Shown here: piece after piece, positions 48,753-59,785 of the stretch
Position numbering within the stretch: position 1 is the first letter of the stretch
How the letters are laid out: every line of letters starts with the position of its first letter
DNA from: Coriolopsis trogii
Taxonomy: Eukaryota; Basidiomycota; Agaricomycetes; Polyporales; Polyporaceae
DNA length: 64,000 nt
Direction: 5' to 3'
Assembly: GCA_020543525.1 (NCBI GenBank)
Contig: JAHYIO010000001.1
Span: forward strand, 4,568,274 to 4,632,273
The notes under the pieces: model-generated
Database searches by the model: none
Told to the model about the DNA's origin: nothing
What the model saw: the letters and a program-made list of their open reading frames with translations, nothing else
Position numbers and translations under genes: made by a program

Positions 48753-49718
48753 CTACCATGGGACCCGCTCTCCCTTGAAGTTGAAGAACGACCCGGTGTC
48801 TTCGTGCTTCAGTCCTGTGACGGTTTTGATGATGCCTTCAACGCCGACCGAGACGGGATACAAAGCGTCTCCGCCACCCATGTCTGCAGGCACGTGAGTG
48901 ATCAGCGGTTAACGTGAACAGCGCAGAATCGACTGCTGACCTGTCTGTAGCCACCCAGGGCAAAGGGAGATGACGGTGATGTCAGGTTTCTCCTTCGCCT
49001 CCTTGTACGTCTGAAGACAGCGATGAGCTCAGAGACGTTCATCAAGGAAAGCCAGGTCAGTGCTCACCAGCATGTTCAGCGCTGCCTTGGTGATCGAGTA
49101 CGAGGTGTGGTATGTCCCAAAGTCCGCACCCATGCTGCCTAGCGTGCTTGAAATGTTGACGATCGTTTTCTTCTGGCTCTTCTCGACCAAGCCGATGAAG
49201 GCCTGCGCCACGTGTGCGGGGCCGGCAACGTTCGTCACGAAGACTTCCTCCATTATTTTCGTGTCCACGCTGAACGCTGTGTCCTCCGGATTGGGGTTCT
49301 ACACCGCCGGATTTGAGAGAGCGCTATCGTCAGTGGGATTACGCAGAGAAAAGGCCAAAGACGCACGATGCCGGCATTGTTGATTAGGTAGTCGACGCCC
49401 TTGTCTCCGACAAGGGACGCGACCTCGTTGGCGCACGCGCTGATAGAGGCTTTGTCCGTGACGTTGAGCGCGACGACATGCAGCTTCCCCTTTGCCTCTT
49501 CGCGGAGCGCATGCAAGGCATCGGCCTTTGACGGGTTCCTGCATGCTGCAATCACCGTGTTCACGGACGACTGGAGCAGTTGCTTCGTGAGCTCCAAGCC
49601 GATGCCTCGGTTCGCCCTGGTTGCGCATGATGAGCACTCGGGGAAGCGAGCAAGGAGAGGGAGCATTAACCGAGTCTTACCCTGTGATGAACCAGGTGTA
49701 TTCGCTTGTCGTGGTCAT
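48753..49718 (-). CDS. Short-chain dehydrogenase/reductase (C-factor-like), copy 1
   Basis: NAD(P)-dependent oxidoreductase with a Rossmann fold; the substrate is unknown. ATG at 49718 gives MTTTSEYTWFIT, and the glycine motif is completed across an intron (IT-G-ANRGIGLELTKQLL). It continues with TVIAACRNPSKADALHAL, KLHVVALNVTDKASISACA, and DYLINNAGI before another intron. The catalytic part is KTIVNISSTLGSMGADFGTY with SYSITKAALNML (Ser, Tyr and Lys of the classical tetrad), and CPGWLQTDMGG near the end. It ends GSFFNFKGERVPW at 48753. The layout matches the C-factor/sniffer-like SDR subgroup. A paralogue with the same intron phase inside the glycine motif is transcribed divergently 1.5 kb away. 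Confidence 0.92.
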
Positions 49719-51254
49719 GTCGATGACGGCGGTCTCGAGAGAATACGAGCAGTGCTAGTGAGCAGCGATATCGACTCTGAGGCATGAGAGCAGCAACTTT
49801 ATATAGAGGATACGTGGGAGTGCCCGCCAGAACATGCTTCGTCACATGGGAAGTTCCTTCCTGCCTGCAATTGGCAGTACTTGCTGGAAATAATTTAAAG
49901 TGGGAGTCTGCCGGCTTGCGTGGACAATCGGCGAGTCAAGGCGCATGTTCTGACGTTACAAAGAGCGGCAGCTTGGAGGGGGCCGAGCCGGCTAGTTGCT
50001 CAGCAAGGTGGTGCGGATTAGTACAGGGCAGATTGAGGAGATAGATCGAGTCGTACAAAGGAAGGGGCGTCAGGAATATCGTCACCTGTTAGTCAGTTCA
50101 TCTCGATGCCGAGGGGGAGCGCGAGTGAAGTGTATGATCGGCTGAGTAATGTCGAGGTCTTTGAGCGGAAAAAGCGCGGATTGAAATTGTGTCCGCCCGT
50201 GTTCTCGAATGGGGAGACCTTTTCCGGAAGTAAGCAGCGATCTTTAACGAGTCCTGGCAGATTCGGGAAGTACCCTGCTTGTCGACTAGAATATCACTGA
50301 ACTTCGCAACGACTTGAATTGCATGGCGTCAGCGAGAATGCTCAAGCGCAAGATCGGGGTTCTGAACAGCCCAAACGAGCACTGAAAAACCGCCGACGTG
50401 AACCTGTGTGAGCGAGTCATAGGATTGACGTACGAACGTCAATAGCATGTGAGTAGGGTCGAGATAGCACATAAGTAGGCATGCCCTACCGCACCAGACG
50501 TCTATTGGCGACGAGCCTTCGAAGTAATCTCATTAGAGTGCCACGATGTGTGCTGGTCAGTTTGAGGCTGCTGTCGTGTCCGCGATGATGGTCGTCTGTG
50601 GTCAAGCTGTACTTGGGCGCCAGATCTACAGTACAGCTGACGCCCATGATCCTGCCTACCCCACCGTGCCATTTCGTTTGTTGGATAGACCTTCACTCTC
50701 GCTCACGCTGAAAAATTGACGTCTGAGAAATGACGTCTGAGAAATAAGGCTGAGGTCTCCGCTTGCCACTTTGGCGGTGCGGTAGATCTGTTTTCCCGCA
50801 CTCATCGGGCCCAATCCGCGATGACTCTGTACACGATACATCCCTGGCTCTTCTCAGGAAGCCTACACCATCTCACGGCGAAGCGTTTTCTCAGGTCCAT
50901 TCAAGGGGTCAATATTTGGAGAAGCGCGCTCTACACTGCCGATCTCCTGACGACATCGTCGCGAATTACCGATTTCCGTGTCCGCAAGGACCCTTTGCAA
51001 TGATTGCAGACGGTGTCTCTTCGTAAGACTGTCGCAGAGGTCAGAATAAGCGGCTAAGTTGGCGCGAAAGCAAGAAGAGATAGCAACACGACGTGCGAGA
51101 GAGAGTAGGTGCTGTTTTCCACACTATTCAGCGTCGACCACACGCCGTCCGCACTGCTGCAAACCGCGACCATGGAGGTGGTATCGGTCGCACGGATCAG
51201 TTGCAGATATAAGACCTTCGAGGCGTTTGGAACGCACCGGAAAGTGACTCAGAC
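49719..51254. other. Region between the two divergent dehydrogenase genes
   Basis: About 1.5 kb with only short, overlapping frames and no motif. The promoters of both dehydrogenases must lie here. A short duplicated phrase (GACGTCTGAGAAAT, twice near 50718-50745) is visible. No gene is called. Confidence 0.5.
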
Positions 51255-52221
51255 ATGGCCGCAACCAACCAGTTCACTTGGCTCATCACTGGGTATCTCC
51301 TTCCTCATCTCCTTTGCGATGAGTAGCTTGAACTCACCTTGTGCTTGGAACAGGTGCTCACGCGGTATCGGGCTCGCGCTCGCTGCACGGCTCCTCGAGG
51401 ATCCTGCTAACTTCATCATCGCAACTGTACGCGACCCGGCAAAGGCGACGGCACTACAGGCGCTGAAGGAGACGGCAAAGGGAACTCTGGAGGTCATCAA
51501 GCTCGACGTGGACGACAACGACGGGATTGCCCAGTCGGCAGAGGAGGTTGTGTCGATACTGGGAGATCGGGGCCTTGACTATCTCGTCAACAATGCTGCA
51601 ATCGTGCGTCCTCATGTTTTGGCCACGAGATGCCTTCAGCCATGCTAACGTGTTCACCGGTCGGCTCTCAGAACCAAAAGATTGACACGGCGTTCACGAT
51701 GAACATCGACGGGTGGAGCCAGGTGTTCAAGACGAACGTCGCGGCACCGGCACTGATGGCGCAAACGTTCCTTCCGCTCGTGGAGAAGAGCACCAAGAAG
51801 ACGATTGTGAACGTGTCCAGCTCGCTGGGCGCGTTCGGGTACGGATATGGGGAAGCGTGGGCGTCGTATGCGATCACGAAGACCGCGTTGAATATGTTGG
51901 TACGTCGTCTTGCTCACCTGCTAGCGTTTACTGCAAGAGCCGACGAGCGTGTTGGCTGGTTGCAGACGTACAAGCAAAAGGCGGAGAGGCCGGATCTGAT
52001 GGTAGTTTGCCTCTGTCCTGGTTGGGTCAAGACGGGTGAGTAGCGCACCTGACCTTTTTTCTAGGAATGAGCTGAGAGGAGAACGTACAGATATGGGTGG
52101 AGATGAGGCCCCGCTGACACTGGATGAGAGCGTGTCTTCTGTAGTCAAGGTCCTTACCTCGCTCAAGGCTGAGGACAGCGGCCGACTGATCAACTACCGA
52201 CACGAGGTCGTGCCTTGGTAG
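51255..52221 (+). CDS. Short-chain dehydrogenase/reductase (C-factor-like), copy 2
   Basis: Paralogue of the minus-strand dehydrogenase at 48753-49718. ATG at 51255 gives MAATNQFTWLIT, then G-CSRGIGLALAARLLEDP after an intron in the same glycine codon and phase as its paralogue. Motifs: NFIIATVRDPAKATALQAL, LEVIKLDVDDNDGIAQSA, DYLVNNAAI, KTIVNVSSSLGAFGYGYG, SYAITKTALNML (Tyr-x3-Lys), VVCLCPGWVKT-DMGG and a C-terminus LINYRHEVVPW at 52221. Introns are 45-60 bases. Clearly functional-looking; the substrate is unknown. It lies about 275 bases upstream of the deubiquitinase gene on the same strand. Confidence 0.92.
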
Positions 52222-52496
52222 ATGTCTTGCTATGATATTATTGCAATAGACCACGCACTTTCTTTTGTCTGCTGGTTGCATAGTGGGATTGAATCGAGAT
52301 GAGAGTCGAAAGAGACAAGGGAGGCGTTTACCGGAAAAGGGAGTGATAGTCACGTGGCCCAAGCGAGATTGAGTGAATCGGCCTTGGCGTCGCTGTGGCC
52401 CTCGTCCTCGACGCCGGCCACAACGCTCTCCACTCCACGAACCACGTCCCTCTCGACGGCTGATCCCACCTGTTCCCTCTCTCTATCTTGCCCGCG

Positions 52497-55400
52497 ATGA
52501 CGAACGATACGCCTTCCTCGTCTGGCCTCCGTCGACGAACACCCAATCCCGACAACCGTCCACAAACGCCACCCCGCCCCGCGCAGCACCGTCCCATCGA
52601 GCCCGCTTCGTTCTACGCCGGTTCTTCAAAGACTCCTGGGTCTTCGCACACCGCATACGTTCCTCCAGAGACTTTCAGAGAGCCCGTCCTCGTGGAAGAG
52701 ACAAATGCAGCGATCACAGACTGGAACGGGTCCACCTGGGCTTCAAACGACTGGGGAAACACTCAAGCGAACCTGACCTCCTGGGCCGACCCTTCTCCGT
52801 CTCGCAAGGTCCCAATCGACGGTCGAGACGAGAATCAGGAGCTGCACTGGTACGATTCCGACCTTCGCGCAAAACATCCCAGACCAGGCCCTGGCATTCT
52901 CCCGCCCCTCCTCGCAGACTTGCTCCACGACCCCGAGCACGCGCTCTACTCGGTGAGCACTGAGGCCCATCCAAACATGGTCACTCCTTCTCCTCCTTTC
53001 ATACCCTCTATCGACGAAGTCCGGACCGCTATCCCTCATCCTCACGCGTACTACTGTCGCGAACACCACGGCTGGGTCCTGCTCCTCTGGCGGTCCTCGA
53101 CCATCCTCCCACCCCTCGTCGAAGGTTTCCAATCCACCCTCCCAGATCAGACCCGTAGAAAGCGCACCACGTCTTGCATTGCTGACGAGGATCAGCCATT
53201 TGGCCAATCCAATCTCACACACCACTGGCACCACTACCCCAAGGCCGTTGACGCGACAAAGCTCAGCCCTCCGTACACTCACGATGACCTCTTGCTCGAC
53301 ATGTATCTATGCTGTCAATGCTCAACGTACTGTCTTGTCTCTGATGTTATCCCCGGTGTGATCCCTGCCTCCCTTGTCGACGACTTCACTGCCGATAAGA
53401 TGAAGAATCCTGCCCTCGACAAGACCCCGAGGGCCACTGCCGTCCATGGCTGGGAAACCGTACTTACGTGCGTCGCATCTCCCCCCTTTTCTTCTTCGTA
53501 ATTCACGGACACATTCGTAGGATACTCGACAACCGCCTCTGGAGAGATGAGCTGCGCGCGCTCCCCATTGGTAGACCCAAGTTCAGGGCCAAGGTCGGCT
53601 GGAACGAGACTGTGTATGTGTATCACCTAGCTCTCTCCGAGCATCGCTGACGTCTCCCAGGGAAAAGGTCTTTGCCGCGCTCGGTTTCCATGTTGATCAA
53701 ATAGCGCAAAAGGAGGGCGGCGCGCTCGAGCCTGCCTTGCAACCGCCTGTGATCGACCCCGCCACCGAGGAAGGCCAGCTTTCACGCAAAAAACTCCTTC
53801 GCGCTTGGGTCGAAATCGGCGCATGGCTTGCCATCTTCGAGAAAAACAGTGAGTACTGTCGAGCAGTGTATTTTGCCTGGGCTGACATACCAACAGAGGA
53901 TGCTCTGAAGGATTACAACGCAATGGTATTGCATGTCAAGGTGGACGGCGTCCGTGATCTGTACCAGATGGGGATCGGCGCGCATGTCACTCAACGTGAG
54001 TCGCCTTGCGAACTCTTGTACACATTTCCTCATACACATCCAGTTTCACGAGATGGTCTTCCGGAAGAGCTGGTCGGCTACACCCCCCTCCTTGCGTCAT
54101 GGCACACACTTGGCCTGACACCGAGCTCGTACACATGGGGTAAGGCAGTTGTCATTCCTCGATTATCGTCAATGCTTACATTTCGCAGAACGTCTTGTAT
54201 TCGCTTATCTCGCACAGTGCCGCTGTGATCCTGCCAACACGATCGTTTACTTCGCCCATTACAGCACGATCATTAGCACGATGCTCACTTTAAACGTCAA
54301 CGTCCCCGCAGAGTTGCAAATGCTCCTCATGGAGGAGCGCGAACGTGGGCGGTTCACTCCCGACGATTTCGCAACCGCCGTGCATGAGCTCGGCTTCGGG
54401 CGCGACGGCGAGCTGGGCGTTGAGCTCGACAGCGACGTCGACGACGAGTTCATCGCACAGGCCTGGCGAAGTGCGCGGCAGCGCGCCTGGCAGGATCCCG
54501 GAAGCGCTTCAACTCGGCGAGCACGTCTGAATGATGCGCTCAAGATCGTTGCGGCGCAACGGGGCAGCCCCATGCTGCTGCAGGTGTGGCACGACGAGAA
54601 GGGGACGGGGATGTCGCCGGAGACGGCGTACTCGACGCTTTCCGTTCCCCGGGAGGTGGACGAGACTATGTTGATTGCGGTTTTCAACATGCGCGTAGAA
54701 GACTCGCCGAGCCAAGCGGAGCGGATGCGCGAGGCGCTCTCCGTTATAGCGGAGGTGACGAACAGCGAACGGTTGAAGAACTTCATGGCTACGGGAATCG
54801 ATCGTGAGTCATACGTTGCCCCTCTTGGTTGTCGCTGATCTAAGTTTGCACTAGCTGGAGACGGCGCCGCCGTTGTCAATACGAGCCCCGACATGCCGAG
54901 GGGTCTCAACCAGCTCGGCAACACTTGTTACCTCAATTCTTTGCTTCAGGTACGCTCATACACTCATACGCGTCGTCGTCGTCACGTCCTGGGATGCTGA
55001 CAGTCGCTGCATAGTACTTCTACACGATCAAGGAGCTTCGTGCGGCGATCGCGTCTCTGTCGGGGATGGACGCAAAGTCCCTCGACGACAGCAAATTCAC
55101 AGACGCGGATTTACAACGTCATCGTGTAGGCGGTCGGCTGGTCACCCGGCGAGAGATTGCACGGTCCAAGAAGTGTGCGCACTCCAGTATCTTCACCGTT
55201 CTGTTCGATCGCTGACCTATCGTAGTCGTCTCACTGCTCGCAGACTTGTTCTGGAACATGGAGTATTGCGAGACTGTCGCTGTCACACCCGCGATCGAGC
55301 TCGCCAAGCTCGCGTTAGTGACCTCCCAGGACGAAGAGGAGGACGAGACGGAGAAGGCAGGCACAGATTCTTCCAACGATACCGATGCGACGCTCGTTGA

Positions 55401-57062
55401 CGACCTGGCCCCTCGATCTTCTTACGACCGTACCTCATCACCACCCCCGAATCAACTCCAGAGCCCAAAGAGCCCGACTGGGTCTATCCTCGGGAAGCGA
55501 TCGCGCGACTCTGAAAGCGCGATGGACGTGGACACTCCCGCGCATTCCCCTCCACCTCCTGGCGCGAGCCCGAGGAACGAAGAGGCGGCCGAGTTCATCG
55601 AAGAGGCTATTGCCTCGTCGTCTATGTCGACGTCCAAGCAACCTGCGCTGGCCGAGACCGATATTGAAATGAAGGAGGTCTCGCAGAGCACAAGCAAGGC
55701 GCCGCCTCCATTGCCTCCAAGGAAGGCGCGGCAGACGGACGATTCGGCGATGATGTTCGGTACGTTTGTGAACGGTTTGAGGACTTTGGGAGCAAGTGGC
55801 TGACTTGATCACCAGGGCGGCAGCACGATGTATCGGAGTGTATGGATAACTGTATGTTCCAGATCGAGACCGCTCTGCTCGACTTCCACGGCATGGTCAC
55901 CTCGGACGATGACAAGACGAGCCCGGTTAAAAGGTAGGCATGATCATTCTGGTTCTGATGCTATATGCTCACGCGAACACAGGCTATTCTTCGGGAAGAA
56001 ACGACAACGCCTCATTGCCCTCTCTCCAACCGACAACACGCTGCACCAGTCGTCCTTCCACGAGAAGGAAGACCTTTTCTCACATCTACATGTGAACGTC
56101 GCCGACGAAGGATTCGATCTCTACGACGGGCTCGCGCGGTATTTTGACGACGTCGTGGAGATCAACGGAACCAAGAAGCGGATGGAGGTCTCGTTGGTCG
56201 ATTTGCCGCCGCTGCTACAGATCCAGCTACAGGTTCGTTTCTCGCTCATTCTTGTCTCAGTGTGAAGGCTGAGATGCCCTTTCGCAGCGCGTACAATTTA
56301 ACAGAGAGACACAGCAGGCGTACAAGTCGCAGGCATACGTCAAGTTCGGCGAGACGATCTACATGGATCGGTTCCTTGACAGCGCAAGTCCCGAGAAGAA
56401 GGCGCGTTCGAAGGCTATACAAGCGGAACTGACCTCAGCGCGGGATCGCGTTCAACGGCTGACGCAAGGCAAGGTGCGTGCTGATCATCGTTGTCTCGTC
56501 AACTCCTGAGTACTGAGTCGATGTTCTAGCACGCGCCCTTTGCGCCGTCTCTCGCCAACGTCGCCGACTTCATCTCAAAACAAGAAGCGCTCGACCTTCC
56601 AAGCGACGAGTCTTTGGTGTCGTCCCTCCGTACCGAGGAGGCACTGATCACCGAGCAGCTGCGTGTCGAACGGGAGAAGACGGTCCAGCTGAAACAGCAG
56701 CTAGAAGACATCTGGAAGGATGAGACGGCCGCTGCGTACGAGCTGACGTCCGTCTTTGTCCATCGCGGCTCGTCGCCGTCGTGGGGCCACTACTTCTTCT
56801 ACTCGCGCAACTTGCCAGACCATCCCGACTCGTGGTTCAAGTACAACGATTCCGACGTTACCGCCGTCTCGAAGGATGAGGTGCTCGCCGACACGACGGG
56901 ATCGACGGCGAATCCTTACATGGTGCGTTCCTATCATGTTCGGAACCCTTGTGCGCGTGCTAATGGCTATCGGCTGTTACAGCTGGTGTTCGTGCGGAAA
57001 GGTTGTGATGCTATTGACACGGTTCATAGGTTCAACCCTGACTTGCTTCAGGAGGATTCATA
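52497..57062 (+). CDS. Ubiquitin carboxyl-terminal hydrolase, Ubp2-like
   Basis: Cysteine protease removing ubiquitin from proteins. ATG at 52497 opens MTNDTPSSSGLRRRTPNPDN, a disordered leader. The long N-terminal region of the family follows (THHWHHYPKAVDATKL, LCCQCSTYCLVSDVIPGVIP, RPKFRAKVGWNETV-EKVFAALGFHV, EEGQLSRKKLLRAWVEIGAW, MLLMEERERGRFTPDDFATA). The USP catalytic domain starts at RGLNQLGNTCYLNSLLQ (~54899-54950, Cys box, intron directly after LLQ). An acidic Ser/Pro-rich insertion of over 100 residues (55320-55730) precedes the QHDVSECMDN box. The His box is SSPSWGHYFFYSRNLPDHPD (~56770), and the end is HRFNPDLLQEDS at 57062. Cys and His boxes and the insertion place it with Ubp2/USP25-28-type enzymes. 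A broken partial copy lies at 8071-9595. This is the last conserved gene before the telomere. Confidence 0.9.
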
Positions 57063-57662
57063 AGCGTCTTGCATGTGTTCCGAGTTGTTTTGTGGACGCT
57101 ATCGTGGTTCTTATACTGTATCCGTCTGCTTGGGGGACACTTGAAGCATCACAAGATCATTGTATCATTGTCTGTTACTGAACATATACGCATTTTATAT
57201 AGTTTGTTCTCATTGTAGCCTATATACCGCATTTGTTGATCCTTCTGCAGTGTGTAGTCTCTCACAGTGTGAAGTGATCATCTATTGGAAGGCGTATGAA
57301 TATAATAGGATGAAGATTCATCTAAACATCCCACGATCTGCGCCTAGTAAGGCCGGTCAAACCGGTGATTTGCCGGGCCTCTCTACGGTCACTTTCTACT
57401 GTATCACGTACTTCTTGTTACAGCTATTGTCAAAATGTTAGACCCCTCTTGGATTTATTTCACATACAGCGGACCTGATATTACCAGGAAGCAATAGGGA
57501 ATTTGACGTTGGCATCAGCAGCTTGTTGAGAGTTGAGTGGCTGCAACATCCATAAAGTCTCAGAATGAGCCACCCAATGCTAGCCAACCATTACCAATCA
57601 TGCGCCCTCTGTGTGTAAAAAGTTAACAAGGGGTCTATTGTTTTGATGTCAGCTATAATTAT
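57063..57662. other. Boundary between gene-rich core and AT-rich subtelomere
   Basis: Downstream of the deubiquitinase stop the base composition becomes visibly richer in A and T. No gene or repeat family member is recognisable until the first CTAG-TGTTAT element at 57663. Confidence 0.5.
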
Positions 57663-58404
57663 CTAGTGTTATGAACCGTGAATTATGTTCCATAATTCAG
57701 TTTGGCCCAGGTGACAAGCGCAGTGACAAGCCAATTGCCGGCCAACCGTTGCTCGGATTCTTGGTGACAAGGGGTCCTTTGTGTAGCCAAGAAGCAGGGC
57801 TATCCGCTGGTAGTAATTTCGTGGCTGTGCGCCCAGTCCCCGTGGAGATATAGCCAGGTGACAAGCCTCAATGCCTTTTGGCACCGGGTGACAAGCTCAG
57901 TGTGGAGCCCATTGTGACTCAACCCCTGGGCAGAACCCAGGTGACAAGGGGTCATATGAAAGCCAGGATACAAGGCTACAAAATGAGGGTAGAACTAGGA
58001 TAATCCATGGAGTCTCCGTTGAGAAACGGCTTGTCACCTGTTGTTACTGGATTCTGAGGCAGAGTTGGTCTCCGGGTGGTGACAAGCTCATTGTGGCTGC
58101 CCCTCTGGTCGGAACCCAGGTGACAAGGGGTCCCCTGGGAGCTATGACACAGGGCTACAAGATGGGGGTACAATCATGGGAATCCATGGAGTCTCCGTGG
58201 AGAAACGGCCAAGTGACAAGCAGAGTTTGCGTTCTGAGACTGTCACCAAGGTCATTGAAAGCCTGATTGTGGGCCAACCGTTGGTCGGAACCTTGGTGAC
58301 AAGGGGTCCTTTGTATAGCCAGAAAAGAGACAAATCCAATGGTACCCATTTTGTGTCTGTACGATATGTCCCCATATAGAAACTGCCTTGTCACCTTCGG
58401 AATA
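57663..58404 (+). mobile_element. Subtelomeric CTAG-TGTTAT element, copy A (GTGACAAG type)
   Basis: It begins CTAG-TGTTATGAACCGTG, then a perfect hairpin (GAATTATG, loop TTC, CATAATTC; 57680-57698). The body consists of about four tandem units phased by GTGACAAGGGG at 57764, 57941, 58120 and 58296, i.e. 177, 179 and 176 bases apart. The word GTGACAAG occurs ten times and its reverse complement twice. Units 1 and 4 resemble each other more closely, as do 2 and 3. Copy B at 62437 is highly similar along its length, and similarity stops at CGGAATA (58404). It has no coding sequence. Dense two-orientation short motifs are typical of transposase-binding subterminal repeats, so a non-autonomous DNA transposon is one reading; subtelomeric satellite is another. 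Confidence 0.75.
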
Positions 58405-58482
58405 GGGTTATGAGAGATTCTGAGGGTCCCTGGGTTGAGATTAGACCCTAGGGTAGGGTCTTACAACCCTAATTTAGGGTTT
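58402..58482. repeat. Interstitial degenerate telomere-like motifs
   Basis: Directly at the right edge of copy A lie AATAGGGTTAT, TTAGACCCTAGGGTAGGG and ACCCTAATTTAGGGTTT. These are variants of TTAGGG/CCCTAA in both orientations, including a head-to-head CCCTAGGG. They resemble relics of a former chromosome end or telomere-repair patch but could be chance in AT/G-rich sequence. Confidence 0.5.
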
Positions 58483-58819
58483 AAATAAGACTTTCCCACC
58501 CCCGTCCCATGTATGTCACACAGATACTACAGACAGCCATGGGTACCAACTCATGTAGATTAAAATATCTCACGCAGCATCATATCTACACTCTATAGCA
58601 AACAGGCATATATTCTCAACTTATACTGATTTACTATGTCTATATACTCAAATACACTAGGTTCATCTATATACTGGACTGGGATTTTATTCTGGTTAGT
58701 GAATTGAAATAGCAGTTATAGGCAAACAGCTTAAAATAAATCCCCCATTGTACTCTGATCATGGCTGCTGCTTAAAAGTCCAAGTTTGGCATTCTCAGTA
58801 TGGCAGAATATCTATACAC

Positions 58820-59305
58820 CTAGTGTTATAAACCGTGGAATTAACCCCAAGCTCCATGGAGCCGGATGGAGCCGGGCTAAAGTAACTTGAATAACTCTTG
58901 AAGAAATGAGCCTAGCCTGGAGCCGGAGGGGACAATCTGATAGCTCTGCCTTTCCTCTATCCAGTGATACCACTGGTATGTGCATTGGTTGCCATTTGAC
59001 CTTGCTACAGAGCTTGCAATGTCCGGCTCCACTGTTTGGGGGTAGAGCCGGGCCAAAGTAACTTGCATAACTCTTGAAGGAATGAGCCTAGCCTGGAGCC
59101 GGAGGGGACAATCTGATAGCTCTGCCTTTCCTCTATCCAGTGATACCACTGGTATGTGCATTGGTTGCCATTTGACCTTGCTACAGAGCTTGCAATGTCC
59201 GGCTCCACTGTTTGGGGGTAGAGCCGGGCCAAATTAACTTGAATAACTTTTGAAGGAATGAACCTGGCTTGGAGCCAGAGGGGACAATCTGATAGCCCTT
59301 GCTGT
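58820..59305 (+). mobile_element. CTAG-TGTTAT element, copy C (GAGCCGG type) with 176-base tandem array
   Basis: It begins CTAG-TGTTATAAACCGTGGAATT, followed by a pairing-capable stretch and GCTCCATGGAGC. Tandem units then start at 58869, 59045 and 59221, exactly 176 bases apart. Units 1 and 2 are almost identical; unit 3 is cut off after about 80 bases and more diverged. Here the recurrent word is GAGCCGG (six forward copies, two as CCGGCTC) instead of GTGACAAG. It shares the head and the unit length with copies A and B but not the keyword or, at sight, the unit sequence. Confidence 0.75.
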
Positions 59306-59664
59306 CTTCTATCTAATACATCCAGAAAGATGTTTGTACTCAGAAATTCTGCCAAGTTATCATATGATCTTTGCTTTCAATTGTACATTTATTACGCATT
59401 TTTGCATATTTACTATCAGAATCAGGTTCCTTGATTAGACTGAGAGGTGCATCTGATTTTATTAGCTGCCAGGGAGCTAACAGGGTTATATCAGTAGCTG
59501 TAATCATAGACTGGGCCAATAGTCATACCAAACTGACCAAGAAGATCTAAGAGTTTCCAGATCTTTCTAGAAGGTTTCATACCTTTTATGAGTGCCCCAT
59601 TAGAGTTCAGGGTACAATGTGACATCACAGGGCGCTCAAATCGCCAAATAAGCGCCCAAAACTC

Positions 59665-59673
59665 GATAAATAG
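59665..59673 (+). promoter_or_regulatory. TATA-like box of subtelomeric gene 1
   Basis: GATAAATAG lies about 115 bases before the ATG at 59786, followed by a pyrimidine-rich leader (CACACACTCTCTCCACTC...). The spacing and the CT-rich leader fit a fungal RNA polymerase II promoter. No factor is assigned. Confidence 0.45.
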
Positions 59674-59785
59674 GCCCCCTTCCTGCCACACACACACTCT
59701 CTCCACTCACTCATTCTTCTGCCACTCATCTCTCTGACCTCCTTCTAACCTCTTTCTGCTCTGTTTCCTAGTCTCTGCTGCCCCC

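Noticed and set aside
50106..50300. Small frames between the two dehydrogenase genes
   Set aside because: All are short, mutually overlapping and without recognisable features.
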